From positions 1-6,611 of the forward strand of contig JAQVOT010000068.1 in assembly GCA_028702415.1 (NCBI GenBank): a stretch of 6,611 bases of DNA. Reading direction: 5' to 3'. The DNA comes from Eubacteriales bacterium (GTDB taxonomy: Bacteria; Bacillota; Clostridia; Peptostreptococcales; Anaerovoracaceae). A program made the translations under genes and the position numbers. Under the pieces are notes generated by a model that saw only the letters and a list, made by a program, of their open reading frames with translations, was not told the DNA's origin and made no database searches. Positions within the stretch are counted from its first letter, which is position 1. The number at the start of each line of letters is the position of its first letter. This document shows positions 1-6,522 of this stretch, one piece after another.

Positions 1-121
1 AGGAATTGACCTTTCGGATTCTTACCCTGAACTGGGTCAGAGCGCTCTGTACTGTGTAACGGAAATACATGATACAGATGATATCAAGCAGCTTGCAGAA
101 GCATTAAAGGAGGTGTGCTAG
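1..121 (+). CDS. gcvPA: Glycine dehydrogenase (decarboxylating) subunit 1, GcvPA-like, 3' end only
   Basis: Partial gene: the reading frame begins at base 2 and runs 39 codons to a TAG at 119-121; the 5' part lies outside the window. The visible tail reads as GcvPA C-terminus: a Tyr-Pro-Glu-Leu-Gly block, a strand ending in Cys-Val-Thr-Glu, then an Asp/Lys-rich helix ending in LAEALKEV. In the family, GcvPA and GcvPB form the P-protein of the glycine cleavage system. It decarboxylates glycine through PLP and passes the aminomethyl group to lipoylated GcvH in the cytoplasm. The stop lies one base before the GcvPB start, so the two are almost certainly co-transcribed and translationally coupled. 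Identity rests on a short tail plus the neighbour. Because the partner subunit is divergent, this subunit may be too, which cannot be judged from 39 residues. Confidence 0.8.
   Translation, partial: GIDLSDSYPELGQSALYCVTEIHDTDDIKQLAEALKEVC
106..115 (+). promoter_or_regulatory. Strong ribosome binding site for the GcvPB-like gene
   Basis: AAAGGAGGTG is a near-perfect match to the anti-Shine-Dalgarno complement, 7 bases before the ATG at 123. It lies inside the last codons of the GcvPA-like gene and confirms the ATG at 123 as the start. Confidence 0.85.
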
Positions 122-122
122 G

Positions 123-1685
123 ATGAGTGAAATAAGATTGAGAGACTACCATTCAGCACGGTGGGATGAACCCCTAATTATGGAACAAGGCGTCCCCGGA
201 ACAAGGGGAATACTTCCTCCTCTTGCAAGCGATGAAGCGACAGAAAAAGTTGGTCCGGCGAAGGAACTTATTCCCGCAGGTATAAGGAGAAAGACAGCAC
301 CTAAGCTTCCAGAACTTTCACAGTACCACGTACTTCAGCACTTCTTGAGATTATCACAGGAAACAATGGGCATGGATCTGGCATCTGATATAGGTGAAGG
401 AACGTGTACGATGAAATACAGCCCGAAGATCCATGACCAGATGGCAAACTATACAAAGCTTGCAGATGTGCATCCGAATGAACCGGAAGAACATCTTCAA
501 GGTATTCTGGAGATAATATATAATCTCGAGCAGTATCTGAAGGAAGTTTCGGGAATGAGTAAGATCACATTCCAACCAGGGGGCGGATCCCATGCGGCAT
601 ATACGAATGCTTGCATGATGAGAAGATATCATGAAGCAAACGGTGACCTGAACAAGAGAGATGTTGTAATCACAACGATATTTTCCCATCCCTGCGACGG
701 AGCAACCCCTGCTACTGCAGGTTTCACGGTGGCAACATTGATGCCGGACGAAAAGGGCTATCCTGATTTAGACGCTCTTAAGGCGATAATCGATCAGTAT
801 CCGGGAAGAATCGCAGGAATCATGTTTACGAATCCTGAAGACACGGGAATATTCAATCCGAGAGTAGGCGAATATGTTAAGGCTGTTCATGAAGCCGGCG
901 GGCTTTGCTTCTACGATCAGGCCAATGCCAATGGCATTCTGGGAATCGCAAGAGCATTTGATGCTGGTTTTGATGCATGTCATTTCAACCTGCACAAGAC
1001 ATTTTCAGCGCCGCATGGCTGCGAAGGACCTGCAACAGGGGCTTACTGCGTAAGAAAAGAATTCGAGCAGTTTCTGCCTGTTCCAACAGTGGAATACGAT
1101 GGTAGCAGATACTATCTGGAGTATGACAGACCTGAGTCTTTAGGCAAGGTCAGAAGTTATATCGGGAACACTGAATGCATGGTTAAAGCTTATGCCTGGA
1201 TCAGAACCATGGGAGCCGAGGGGCTCAAGCTTACAGCTGAAACTTCGGTCTTGAACAACAACTATCTTGATAAGCTTCTGACAGAGATCAAGGGAGTTCA
1301 AAGACCTTATGCTGCCGGCAAGAGAAGACTTGAGCAGGCTAGATATTCATTGAATGAGCTTACAGAAGCAACAGGGGTCGGTACTGATGATATCAGGTCA
1401 AGGCTGGTTGACTTCGGTATTCAGGCATACTGGATGAGTCATCATCCATGGATCGTACCGGAACCCTTTACTCCGGAACCTTGCGAGACATATTCAAAAG
1501 AAGACTTGGATTACTGGGCAGCTGCAATGAAGAGGGCGATCGATGAGGCATGGGAGAATCCTGAATTCACAATGAAAGCCCCCTATGCGCAGGCAATCGG
1601 AAGGTTAAAAGACACGAGTATAGTTGACGAAGAAGATAAGTGGGCGTGCACATGGCAGGCTTACAAGAGAAAGAATAACAAGTAA
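123..1685 (+). CDS. gcvPB: Glycine dehydrogenase subunit 2, divergent GcvPB-like PLP enzyme
   Basis: A 520-residue cytoplasmic PLP enzyme of the P-protein subunit 2 family, somewhat longer than the roughly 480-500 usual for GcvPB. Family landmarks in order: LPELS (62-66), TCTMKYSPK (94-102), QPGGGSH (151-157), the PLP-lysine block HFNLHKTFSAPHG (287-299) with Lys292 as Schiff-base residue, YDRPESLGKVR (334-344) and RTMGAEGL (361-368). The fold and PLP chemistry are therefore well supported. Several blocks differ from the GcvPB consensus as I remember it: HGTNPAS is replaced by CDGATPATA (191-199), GGGGPG by GCEGPA (299-304), the FHPPT/FHAPT region by IQAYW (433-437), and IEPTESE by PEPCETY (451-457). 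The C-terminus is a longer, Trp/Tyr-rich tail. The start is fixed by the strong SD at 106-115; the stop overlaps the next ATG (TAATG). It could be an ordinary P-protein of a divergent lineage or a paralogue with another substrate. Family is near certain; glycine as substrate is less so. Confidence 0.88.
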   Translation: MSEIRLRDYHSARWDEPLIMEQGVPGTRGILPPLASDEATEKVGPAKELIPAGIRRKTAPKLPELSQYHVLQHFLRLSQETMGMDLASDIGEGTCTMKYSPKIHDQMANYTKLADVHPNEPEEHLQGILEIIYNLEQYLKEVSGMSKITFQPGGGSHAAYTNACMMRRYHEANGDLNKRDVVITTIFSHPCDGATPATAGFTVATLMPDEKGYPDLDALKAIIDQYPGRIAGIMFTNPEDTGIFNPRVGEYVKAVHEAGGLCFYDQANANGILGIARAFDAGFDACHFNLHKTFSAPHGCEGPATGAYCVRKEFEQFLPVPTVEYDGSRYYLEYDRPESLGKVRSYIGNTECMVKAYAWIRTMGAEGLKLTAETSVLNNNYLDKLLTEIKGVQRPYAAGKRRLEQARYSLNELTEATGVGTDDIRSRLVDFGIQAYWMSHHPWIVPEPFTPEPCETYSKEDLDYWAAAMKRAIDEAWENPEFTMKAPYAQAIGRLKDTSIVDEEDKWACTWQAYKRKNNK

Positions 1686-2827
1686 TGAAGAAACTGGGGC
1701 TGATTGTAAATCCTCTGGCAGGCATAGGAGGCAAAGTCGGACTTAAGGGCAGTGACGGCGAAGAGATTCGCAGACTGGCTTTGTCTCGGGGGGCCACCTG
1801 CGAGGCTCCGGACAAGACAATAAAGGCACTTGGACATTTGAAGGACCATGCAGATCAGCTCCAAATCATAACCTGCCCGGGTGACATGGGGGAGAACGAA
1901 GCAAAGGCAGCCGGATTTGAGCTTGAAATACTTGAGTGCCTGCTTTTGCACAAAGATCCTACAGAAATGACATCTGCAGAGGACACAAAAATGGCCGCTG
2001 GCCTGTTGAAAGACATGGATGTAGATTTGATTTTGTTTGCCGGCGGCGACGGCACTGCCAGAGATCTGTGTAGCATTGTAAGCACAGGAATCCCGGTGAT
2101 CGGAATTCCTGCGGGGGTTAAAATACACTCCGGAGTTTACGGAGCATCCCCCCATAAAGCCGGCGAAGCCGCAGATATGTTTCTTTTTGGCGGTGGCAAA
2201 ATGAGTCTGAAAGACATGGAAGTAATGGACATAGATGAGGACGCATTCAGAGAGGACAGGCTGTCAGCCAGACTATACGGCTATATGACAGTCCCATATG
2301 AAAGGCGTCTCGTTCAGAGCGCAAAGGCAGGAAGCTCCATGTCAGAACATGCTACTTTACAGTCAATCGCTTCAGATGTTGTAAATCGCATGGAAGCCGG
2401 AGAATATTACATCATTGGTCCGGGAAGCACCACCAAGGCAATTACAGATATAATGAAATTGAGTGGGACGCTGCTGGGAGTCGATGTAATCAAAGACGGG
2501 AAAATTGTCTTGAACGACGCTAACGAGAAGCAACTCGTGGAACTTCTGGAGGGTGAAGCTGCTGGTCATGCTCATATCATAGTGACTGTCATCGGCGGGC
2601 AGGGATATATCTTGGGTCGCGGAAATCAGCAGCTCTCCGCCAGAGTCATAGGACTTACAGGAAATGAGAACATTGAAATAATCGCAACAGAGGCAAAGAT
2701 GATCGCACTGGGTGGAGCCCCTCTTCTTGTGGATACCGGTGATGATGAAGTAAACAAATCTCTTTGCGGGTATAAATTCGTTATAACCTCACAGGGGAGG
2801 CGAATGATTTACAGAATAAGCAATTAA
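1685..2827 (+). CDS. ATP-NAD kinase family protein (COG3199 / AcoX-like)
   Basis: A 380-residue soluble protein of the diacylglycerol/NAD kinase superfamily, in the COG3199 branch that includes AcoX of acetoin operons. Visible motifs: LGLIVNPLAGIGGKVGLKGS (4-23), a GDMGE segment (66-70), SAEDTKMAA (97-105), the kinase signature AGGDGTARD (119-127) whose Gly-Gly-Asp-Gly is the phosphate-donor/NAD site in NAD kinases, IPAGVKIHSGVYG (141-153), IGPGSTTKA (244-252), and the GGQGYILGRGNQQLS block (304-318). All expected blocks are present, so it looks intact. Family members are predicted to phosphorylate NAD using ATP or polyphosphate, but the true substrate of operon-associated COG3199 proteins is poorly established; it could be another small molecule. 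Its ATG overlaps the preceding TAA by one base and has no good SD of its own, pointing to translational coupling with the GcvPB-like gene. The 380-residue length suits this branch rather than the shorter housekeeping PpnK/NadK. Confidence 0.85.
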   Translation: MKKLGLIVNPLAGIGGKVGLKGSDGEEIRRLALSRGATCEAPDKTIKALGHLKDHADQLQIITCPGDMGENEAKAAGFELEILECLLLHKDPTEMTSAEDTKMAAGLLKDMDVDLILFAGGDGTARDLCSIVSTGIPVIGIPAGVKIHSGVYGASPHKAGEAADMFLFGGGKMSLKDMEVMDIDEDAFREDRLSARLYGYMTVPYERRLVQSAKAGSSMSEHATLQSIASDVVNRMEAGEYYIIGPGSTTKAITDIMKLSGTLLGVDVIKDGKIVLNDANEKQLVELLEGEAAGHAHIIVTVIGGQGYILGRGNQQLSARVIGLTGNENIEIIATEAKMIALGGAPLLVDTGDDEVNKSLCGYKFVITSQGRRMIYRISN

Positions 2828-2829
2828 TT

Positions 2830-2845
2830 CCGGCATTGCTGCCGG
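2830..2845 (+). other. Intercistronic hairpin before the SDR gene
   Basis: CCGGCA (2830-2835), a TTGC loop and TGCCGG (2840-2845) form a perfect 6-bp stem, extendable by a T-G wobble. It sits in the 33-base gap between the kinase-like gene and the SDR. The 3' arm runs into the G-rich SD region (GGGGGAAGGA, 2844-2853). No T-run follows, so it is not an intrinsic terminator; it may affect mRNA stability or SDR translation. Confidence 0.5.
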
Positions 2846-2860
2846 GGGAAGGAAATCAGA

Positions 2861-3640
2861 ATGGGAAAGATGTTTGATCTTAGCGGCAAGGTTGCTGTTG
2901 TAACAGGTGCCTCCCAGGGACTGGGACTTGAAACTGTCAAAAGATTCAAGGCAGCGGGAGCAGATGTAATTATGGCTGATATTAAAGACTGCTGGGAACT
3001 GGCAAGGGAAATCGGCGCCGACTTCATCCAGACCGATGTAAGCAAAGAAGAGTCGGTATCAAATCTGATGAGAACTGCAGCAGAGAAGCATGGCAATCTG
3101 GATATCATTGTAAACAATGCGGGCATCATTTGTCCCGAAGAAAGGCTTGAGGATGCAGAGCTTAAAACATACGAAGCTCTATTTCACATAAATGTAATGG
3201 GTGTTGTGTTCGGAATAAAGTATGGACAGAAATATATGAATGACGGCGGGACTATTCTCAACACCGCCTCTAATTCCGCCAATGGAGATTACTCCGGATA
3301 CGGTCCTTATATCATGAGCAAAATTTCCATAGTAGGGCTCACAAAGGTTGCCTCTGTGGAACTGGCACCCAGGAACATTAGAGTAAACTGTATATGTCCT
3401 AATACGATGGACACCCCAATGGCCTATGCCGACGGCTGCGAGACAGAACTTAACTGCATGAAGATACAGACACCTCTGGCTCGCATGTGTGATCCTAAAG
3501 AAGCTGCAGCCCTTTATCATTTCCTGGCATCAGACGACTGCAGATACATTACAGGTGAAGACATCTATATCGATGGAGGGCTTAAAGCTGGACCGTCTGA
3601 ACAGTTGATAGAGGCTGTGTTGAAGAGCCTGGAAGTTTAG
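2861..3640 (+). CDS. Short-chain dehydrogenase/reductase (classical SDR)
   Basis: A 259-residue cytoplasmic NAD(P)-dependent oxidoreductase of usual classical-SDR length. Rossmann motif TGASQGLG (15-22), acidic residue Asp40 at the end of the second strand, DV at 59-60, NNAG (85-88), and a complete catalytic tetrad Asn111, Ser137, Tyr150 and Lys154 (YIMSK) are visible, with the C-terminal TGEDIYIDGG block (231-240). Asp40 normally selects NAD(H) over NADP(H). The usual Pro-Gly after strand six is Pro-Asn here (180-181), a tolerated variation. The substrate cannot be read from sequence; an alcohol, 3-oxoacyl or sugar-type substrate are all possible. The start at 2861 is preferred because AAGGA (2849-2853) sits 7 bases upstream; the in-frame ATG at 2870 has its SD-like bases too close. 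It is probably co-transcribed with the three upstream genes and is the last gene of that operon, since a terminator follows. Confidence 0.92.
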   Translation: MGKMFDLSGKVAVVTGASQGLGLETVKRFKAAGADVIMADIKDCWELAREIGADFIQTDVSKEESVSNLMRTAAEKHGNLDIIVNNAGIICPEERLEDAELKTYEALFHINVMGVVFGIKYGQKYMNDGGTILNTASNSANGDYSGYGPYIMSKISIVGLTKVASVELAPRNIRVNCICPNTMDTPMAYADGCETELNCMKIQTPLARMCDPKEAAALYHFLASDDCRYITGEDIYIDGGLKAGPSEQLIEAVLKSLEV

Positions 3641-3678
3641 TGGCAGATATATACTACCTAAATATTCGATAATACATT

Positions 3679-3706
3679 ATGGCTATGCCGGGGGCATGGC
3701 CATTTT
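3679..3706 (+). terminator. Intrinsic terminator closing the gcvP-kinase-SDR operon
   Basis: An 11-bp stem (3679-3689 with 3693-3703, core GGCTATGCC / GGCATGGCC with one G-U pair) closes a GGG loop and runs into TTTT (3703-3706). It starts 38 bases after the SDR stop. The T-tract is short, but the stem is GC-rich and uninterrupted. Confidence 0.85.
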
Positions 3707-3715
3707 ACATATACA

Positions 3716-3743
3716 CCCTTTATAGCTCCCTCTCCCCCTACCC
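3716..3743 (+). other. C-rich tract; possible G-quadruplex on the - strand
   Basis: Runs of C at 3716-3718, 3728-3730, 3734-3738 and 3741-3743 give four G-tracts of at least three on the opposite strand, with loops of 2, 3 and 9 bases. The tract lies between the terminator and the -35 of the capsule promoter. The 9-base loop is longer than the classical limit of 7, so quadruplex formation is only a possibility. Confidence 0.3.
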
Positions 3744-3758
3744 TAAAACAATCAATAC

Positions 3759-3787
3759 TTGAAAGCAAACTTATTATGTCATACAAT
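3759..3787 (+). promoter_or_regulatory. Sigma-A (sigma-70) type promoter for the capsule operon
   Basis: TTGAAA (3759-3764) and TACAAT (3782-3787) are separated by exactly 17 bases; each box differs from consensus at one position. Transcription would start near 3794, leaving a leader of about 35 bases. It follows the upstream terminator, so the polysaccharide genes probably form an independent transcription unit. No clear operator repeat or riboswitch is visible. Confidence 0.8.
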
Positions 3788-3811
3788 GTATAGTGTGCAG
3801 GAGTCCAATCT

Positions 3812-3819
3812 GGAGGGAG
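3812..3819 (+). promoter_or_regulatory. Ribosome binding site for the LCP gene
   Basis: GGAGGGAG ends 10 bases before the ATG at 3830. The spacing is on the long side but acceptable, and it supports this ATG as the start. Confidence 0.7.
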
Positions 3820-3829
3820 TAAAAGCATT

Positions 3830-4912
3830 ATGGCAGATAATAAATCGGCACTGACAGCCGAACAGAAAAAACAAAAAAAGCAGAACAGGATTCTGATTGG
3901 AGCAATAATAGCAGTTGTAGTAATAGTCGGGCTTGTCTTCGCTATAGAAATGAATAAGGATAAGAATTCTGCGGATAAGCCTCAGGAGGTTGAAGATACC
4001 ATCTATGGTGACGACTCCCTGGGTATAGATGCTGATGTGGATAAGGAACTGAGGAATTTCAGAAACATCTTTATCTTTGGAACAGATAATCAGGATAGAA
4101 GCGACATTATACTGCTGGCAAGCATAAACGAAAAAACAAATCAGGTAAAATTGATTTCCGTACATAGAGATACATACATGCAGCTGAGAGAAGAGGGAGA
4201 AAGCTTCTATATCGGAGGCACGGACAGGGAGTTCTTTAAATGCAACCACGCTTACAAAAAGGGTGGTTTTTATGCGGCCATGAAAGAACTGAACATGAAC
4301 ATGGATCTTAACTGCCATGAGGGAATGGGTCTTGATTGGAGCGATATCGCACTTATGATCAATACAATCGGCGGACTGGATGTTGACGTCAGTGATTCCA
4401 TGTACCCTTATGTGAATCATAGTGGACCCGGTGGCATTTCCCAGCCCGGTCAGCAGACCCTTGACGGGGCACAGGCGGTAAGCTATCTGAGAACCCGTCA
4501 CGACGCAACGGCGGTCCAGAGGGCGGCCAGGAATCAGGATGCCTTCGTGCAGATATTTGAGAAAGCAAAAACTCTCAGCAAGTCCGATCAGCTGGACATG
4601 CTGGATAAAATCTACGCCAGAGCCGACTCCAACATGAGCAAGGGAACCATGACCGAGATACTGGATCAGCTGTCGAACTACAAGCTGGAAACCATGGGAG
4701 ACTGGCCTCATGACTGGCATCTATACTGGGATAGCGACATGGCCTTCTACTACTTCCTGCCACAGACACTGGCGGGCAACGTGACGAAACTCCATCAGGA
4801 GATGTTCGGCCAGAAGGATTACACACCATCGGAGCTGTGTCAGGCAATCAGTGACAGAATTGAAGAAAATGCAAAAACCATGAATGTAGGAGCAGACAAT
4901 TTCGGGCAATAA
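3830..4912 (+). CDS. LytR-CpsA-Psr (LCP) family polymer-attachment protein
   Basis: A 360-residue single-pass membrane protein. A short basic cytoplasmic stretch rich in Lys/Gln (11-20) precedes one transmembrane helix (about 21-39), and the rest is extracellular. The LCP domain spans about 78-245: IFIFGTDNQDRSD (80-92), SVHRDTY (110-116), CNHAYKKGG (138-146), INTIGGLDVDV (177-187), LDGAQAVSYLRTRHD (211-225) and an Arg/Gln helix (R231, Q236). The conserved Arg and Asp residues that bind the pyrophosphate of the lipid-linked donor (R90, D92, R113, D114, R221, R223) are present. LCP enzymes transfer capsule or teichoic-acid polymers from undecaprenyl pyrophosphate to peptidoglycan. As first gene of a cpsABCD-like set it matches the position of streptococcal cpsA/wzg, but it lacks the extra N-terminal membrane helices of that protein. 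Three Cys (C138, C162, C337) lie in the extracellular part. The region after about 245 shows no domain I recognise. Confidence 0.9.
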   Translation: MADNKSALTAEQKKQKKQNRILIGAIIAVVVIVGLVFAIEMNKDKNSADKPQEVEDTIYGDDSLGIDADVDKELRNFRNIFIFGTDNQDRSDIILLASINEKTNQVKLISVHRDTYMQLREEGESFYIGGTDREFFKCNHAYKKGGFYAAMKELNMNMDLNCHEGMGLDWSDIALMINTIGGLDVDVSDSMYPYVNHSGPGGISQPGQQTLDGAQAVSYLRTRHDATAVQRAARNQDAFVQIFEKAKTLSKSDQLDMLDKIYARADSNMSKGTMTEILDQLSNYKLETMGDWPHDWHLYWDSDMAFYYFLPQTLAGNVTKLHQEMFGQKDYTPSELCQAISDRIEENAKTMNVGADNFGQ

Positions 4913-4916
4913 ACTA

Positions 4917-5690
4917 ATGAAAGAAATTTACATGGATATACACAGTCACATAATTCCCGGGGTTGATGACGGATCGAAATCCATGGAGCAATCCATTAAG
5001 ATGATGGACCAGTCATATGACCAGGGAATAAGGGTTATTATCGCAACCCCCCACTTTGGAGTTGTGAATTATGATTACGATTTGGGATATGCAAAGGCAG
5101 CCCTGCGAGAGCTTAAGCTGGAAACAGAAAAGCGGCATCCGGATCTGAAAATTTTCATGGGCAACGAAATATATTACACCCAGGGCATTGCAGAGGACCT
5201 GCTTGCGGGCAAGGCAAAAAGTCTGGCAGGAACGGCATATGTTCTTGTAGAGTTCAATACCGGGGTTGAAGCAGACATGATTTCACGTGCAATCGACGAG
5301 TTTAACCTGAACGGATACAAACCCATAATAGCCCACGCTGAGCGTTACGAATGCCTGGAGGGCAGCGAGGCTGCGGTCCGGGAACTTATCGATAGAGGCG
5401 CCTATATCCAACTGAACTGCAGGAGCATCCTGGGGGGCAGAAACCCGGGAGCCGGACGAAAAAAAAGAAAGACCGGTTTTTCACTGGAGGACAGGGCTAA
5501 ATGGTGCAGGAAACTGTTGGAAGCAGATCTTGTGCATTTCATAGCCAGCGACTGCCACGATGAGGGCAATAGAGCCCCGATTTTCAAAGATGCGGTCAGC
5601 ACCATGCTGAGATGGATTGGCGAGGAGAAGACACTTCAGATAGTCAACAGAAATATAATAAGCCTTATCAGAAACGAGGCAATTGATTGA
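4917..5690 (+). CDS. cpsB: CpsB/YwqE-type manganese-dependent protein-tyrosine phosphatase
   Basis: A 257-residue cytoplasmic protein of the PHP metal-hydrolase family, close to the usual CpsB length of about 245-255. It keeps the metal-binding residues: DIHSHIIPGVDDG (7-19) with His9 and His11, TPHFG (44-48) with His46, GNEIYY (82-87) with Glu84, IIAHAERY (137-144) with His140, and ASDCHDEGNR (210-219) with Asp212 and His214. The family dephosphorylates the tyrosine cluster of the CpsD autokinase and so resets the capsule phosphorylation cycle. A basic insert (RKKRKTG, 181-187) is the only unusual stretch. The gene starts 4 bases after the LCP stop without a good SD, so translation is probably coupled. 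ATG 4932 (Met6), right before DIHSH, is an equally family-like start with a poor SD; I keep 4917 because of the coupling distance. Confidence 0.92.
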   Translation: MKEIYMDIHSHIIPGVDDGSKSMEQSIKMMDQSYDQGIRVIIATPHFGVVNYDYDLGYAKAALRELKLETEKRHPDLKIFMGNEIYYTQGIAEDLLAGKAKSLAGTAYVLVEFNTGVEADMISRAIDEFNLNGYKPIIAHAERYECLEGSEAAVRELIDRGAYIQLNCRSILGGRNPGAGRKKRKTGFSLEDRAKWCRKLLEADLVHFIASDCHDEGNRAPIFKDAVSTMLRWIGEEKTLQIVNRNIISLIRNEAID

Positions 5691-5692
5691 TC

Positions 5693-5698
5693 AGGAGA
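5693..5698 (+). promoter_or_regulatory. Ribosome binding site that sets the CpsC-like start at 5704
   Basis: AGGAGA lies just after the cpsB stop and 5 bases before ATG 5704. It favours that ATG over the in-frame TTG at 5683, which overlaps the end of cpsB and lacks an SD. Confidence 0.8.
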
Positions 5699-5703
5699 TA
5701 AAT

Positions 5704-6522
5704 ATGACAGACAAAAGAGAAAAAGATTTATTGATGGAGTTGCTGCAGGAAAGGGCAAGCAATGGTAAAACGCGGAGAGACTATGATTCGGATGTATATG
5801 AGATCGATTTGCTGGCCTTCTTTCACTTGCTGCGGAGAAAGATACTTATCATCATCCTAGCGGCAGTTGTGGGTGCAGCACTGCTGGGAGCCTACAGTTT
5901 ATTCGTTGCCACTCCCATGTACCAGTCAACCGCCAAGGTATATGTTGTATCCCAGTCAGCCTCAATACCATCCCTTGCAGATATTCAGTTATCCAGTGAG
6001 CTGGCATTAGACTATCAGGAAATGATCTATTCCTATCCGGTTGTCAAGCAGGTAATCAACAATTTGGGATTAGATTACAAATACAAGCAGATAACCGAGA
6101 GCATGCTGAATGTAGAGAATCCTGCAGACACCCGTGTAATTAAAGTTACGATTACTGCTCCTGATCCTGAGGAGGCGGCAGCCATGGCCAACGAATTTGC
6201 CAAGGTTGCCAAGCGGACTATAGCGGACATTATGGAATCTGATGAGCCGAAAATATTCGAACATGGTCGTGCGATTGCGGATCCGGTCAGCCCTGACAAA
6301 ACCCGCAATGTGGCACTGGGATTCATAGGAGGGGCATTCATTGCAATTTTGGTTTTGCTTATTATGTTCATTACCAGGGATACCATCAAAACACCGGAAG
6401 ATATCGAGAAACGCCTGGGAGGAAATGTCCTTGCTACAGTTCCTTTTGAAAAGGTAAGCAAGGATGGAGATACTCGCAAAAGCAAGAGGAGAGGCAAGAG
6501 CAAAGGGAGGGTCAGCCAATGA
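5704..6522 (+). CDS. cpsC: CpsC/Wzz-type polysaccharide chain-length and kinase-activator protein
   Basis: A 272-residue membrane protein with the two-helix Wzz/polysaccharide co-polymerase layout. The N-terminal Wzz domain begins around 31 (EIDLLAFFHLLRRK, 33-46), with helix one at about 47-68, an extracellular region at 69-190, the Pro-containing motif ADPVSPDKTRN (182-192) just before helix two (about 194-214), and a cytoplasmic tail with TPEDIEKRLGGNVLATVP (220-237). In Gram-positive capsule systems this cytoplasmic tail activates the separate CpsD kinase and the protein governs polymer length and export. About 30 charged residues precede the Wzz domain, more than I expect in CpsC. The tail ends in a strongly basic stretch (KSKRRGKSKGR, 259-269). 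The start at 5704 is chosen for its SD at 5693-5698. The gene overlaps the next one by an ATGA. Confidence 0.9.
   Translation: MTDKREKDLLMELLQERASNGKTRRDYDSDVYEIDLLAFFHLLRRKILIIILAAVVGAALLGAYSLFVATPMYQSTAKVYVVSQSASIPSLADIQLSSELALDYQEMIYSYPVVKQVINNLGLDYKYKQITESMLNVENPADTRVIKVTITAPDPEEAAAMANEFAKVAKRTIADIMESDEPKIFEHGRAIADPVSPDKTRNVALGFIGGAFIAILVLLIMFITRDTIKTPEDIEKRLGGNVLATVPFEKVSKDGDTRKSKRRGKSKGRVSQ
6505..6510 (+). promoter_or_regulatory. Ribosome binding site for the CpsD-like kinase gene
   Basis: GGGAGG lies inside the last codons of the CpsC-like gene, 8 bases before ATG 6519, and supports the start of the truncated kinase gene. Confidence 0.7.

Noticed and set aside
1661..2155. 164-codon - strand frame opposite the kinase-like gene
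   Set aside because: The + strand has a complete set of COG3199 motifs and an overlapping coupled start; the antisense translation is low-complexity and unlike a known family.
2830..2845. Hairpin as an intrinsic terminator between the kinase-like gene and the SDR
   Set aside because: It is followed by a G/A-rich SD region rather than a T-run, so termination there is unlikely.
3620..3655. Possible promoter with TTGAAG (3620-3625) and TATACT (3650-3655)
   Set aside because: The spacing is 24 bases, far from 17, and transcription from it would meet the terminator at 3679-3706.
3779..4720. 313-codon open frame on the - strand opposite the LCP gene
   Set aside because: It is fully antisense to a gene with clear LCP motifs, its translation shows no recognisable domain, and it covers the capsule promoter and leader. 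It is a shadow frame.
5683..5703. TTG start at 5683 for the CpsC-like gene, adding seven residues
   Set aside because: It would overlap the cpsB stop without an SD, whereas ATG 5704 has AGGAGA 5 bases upstream.
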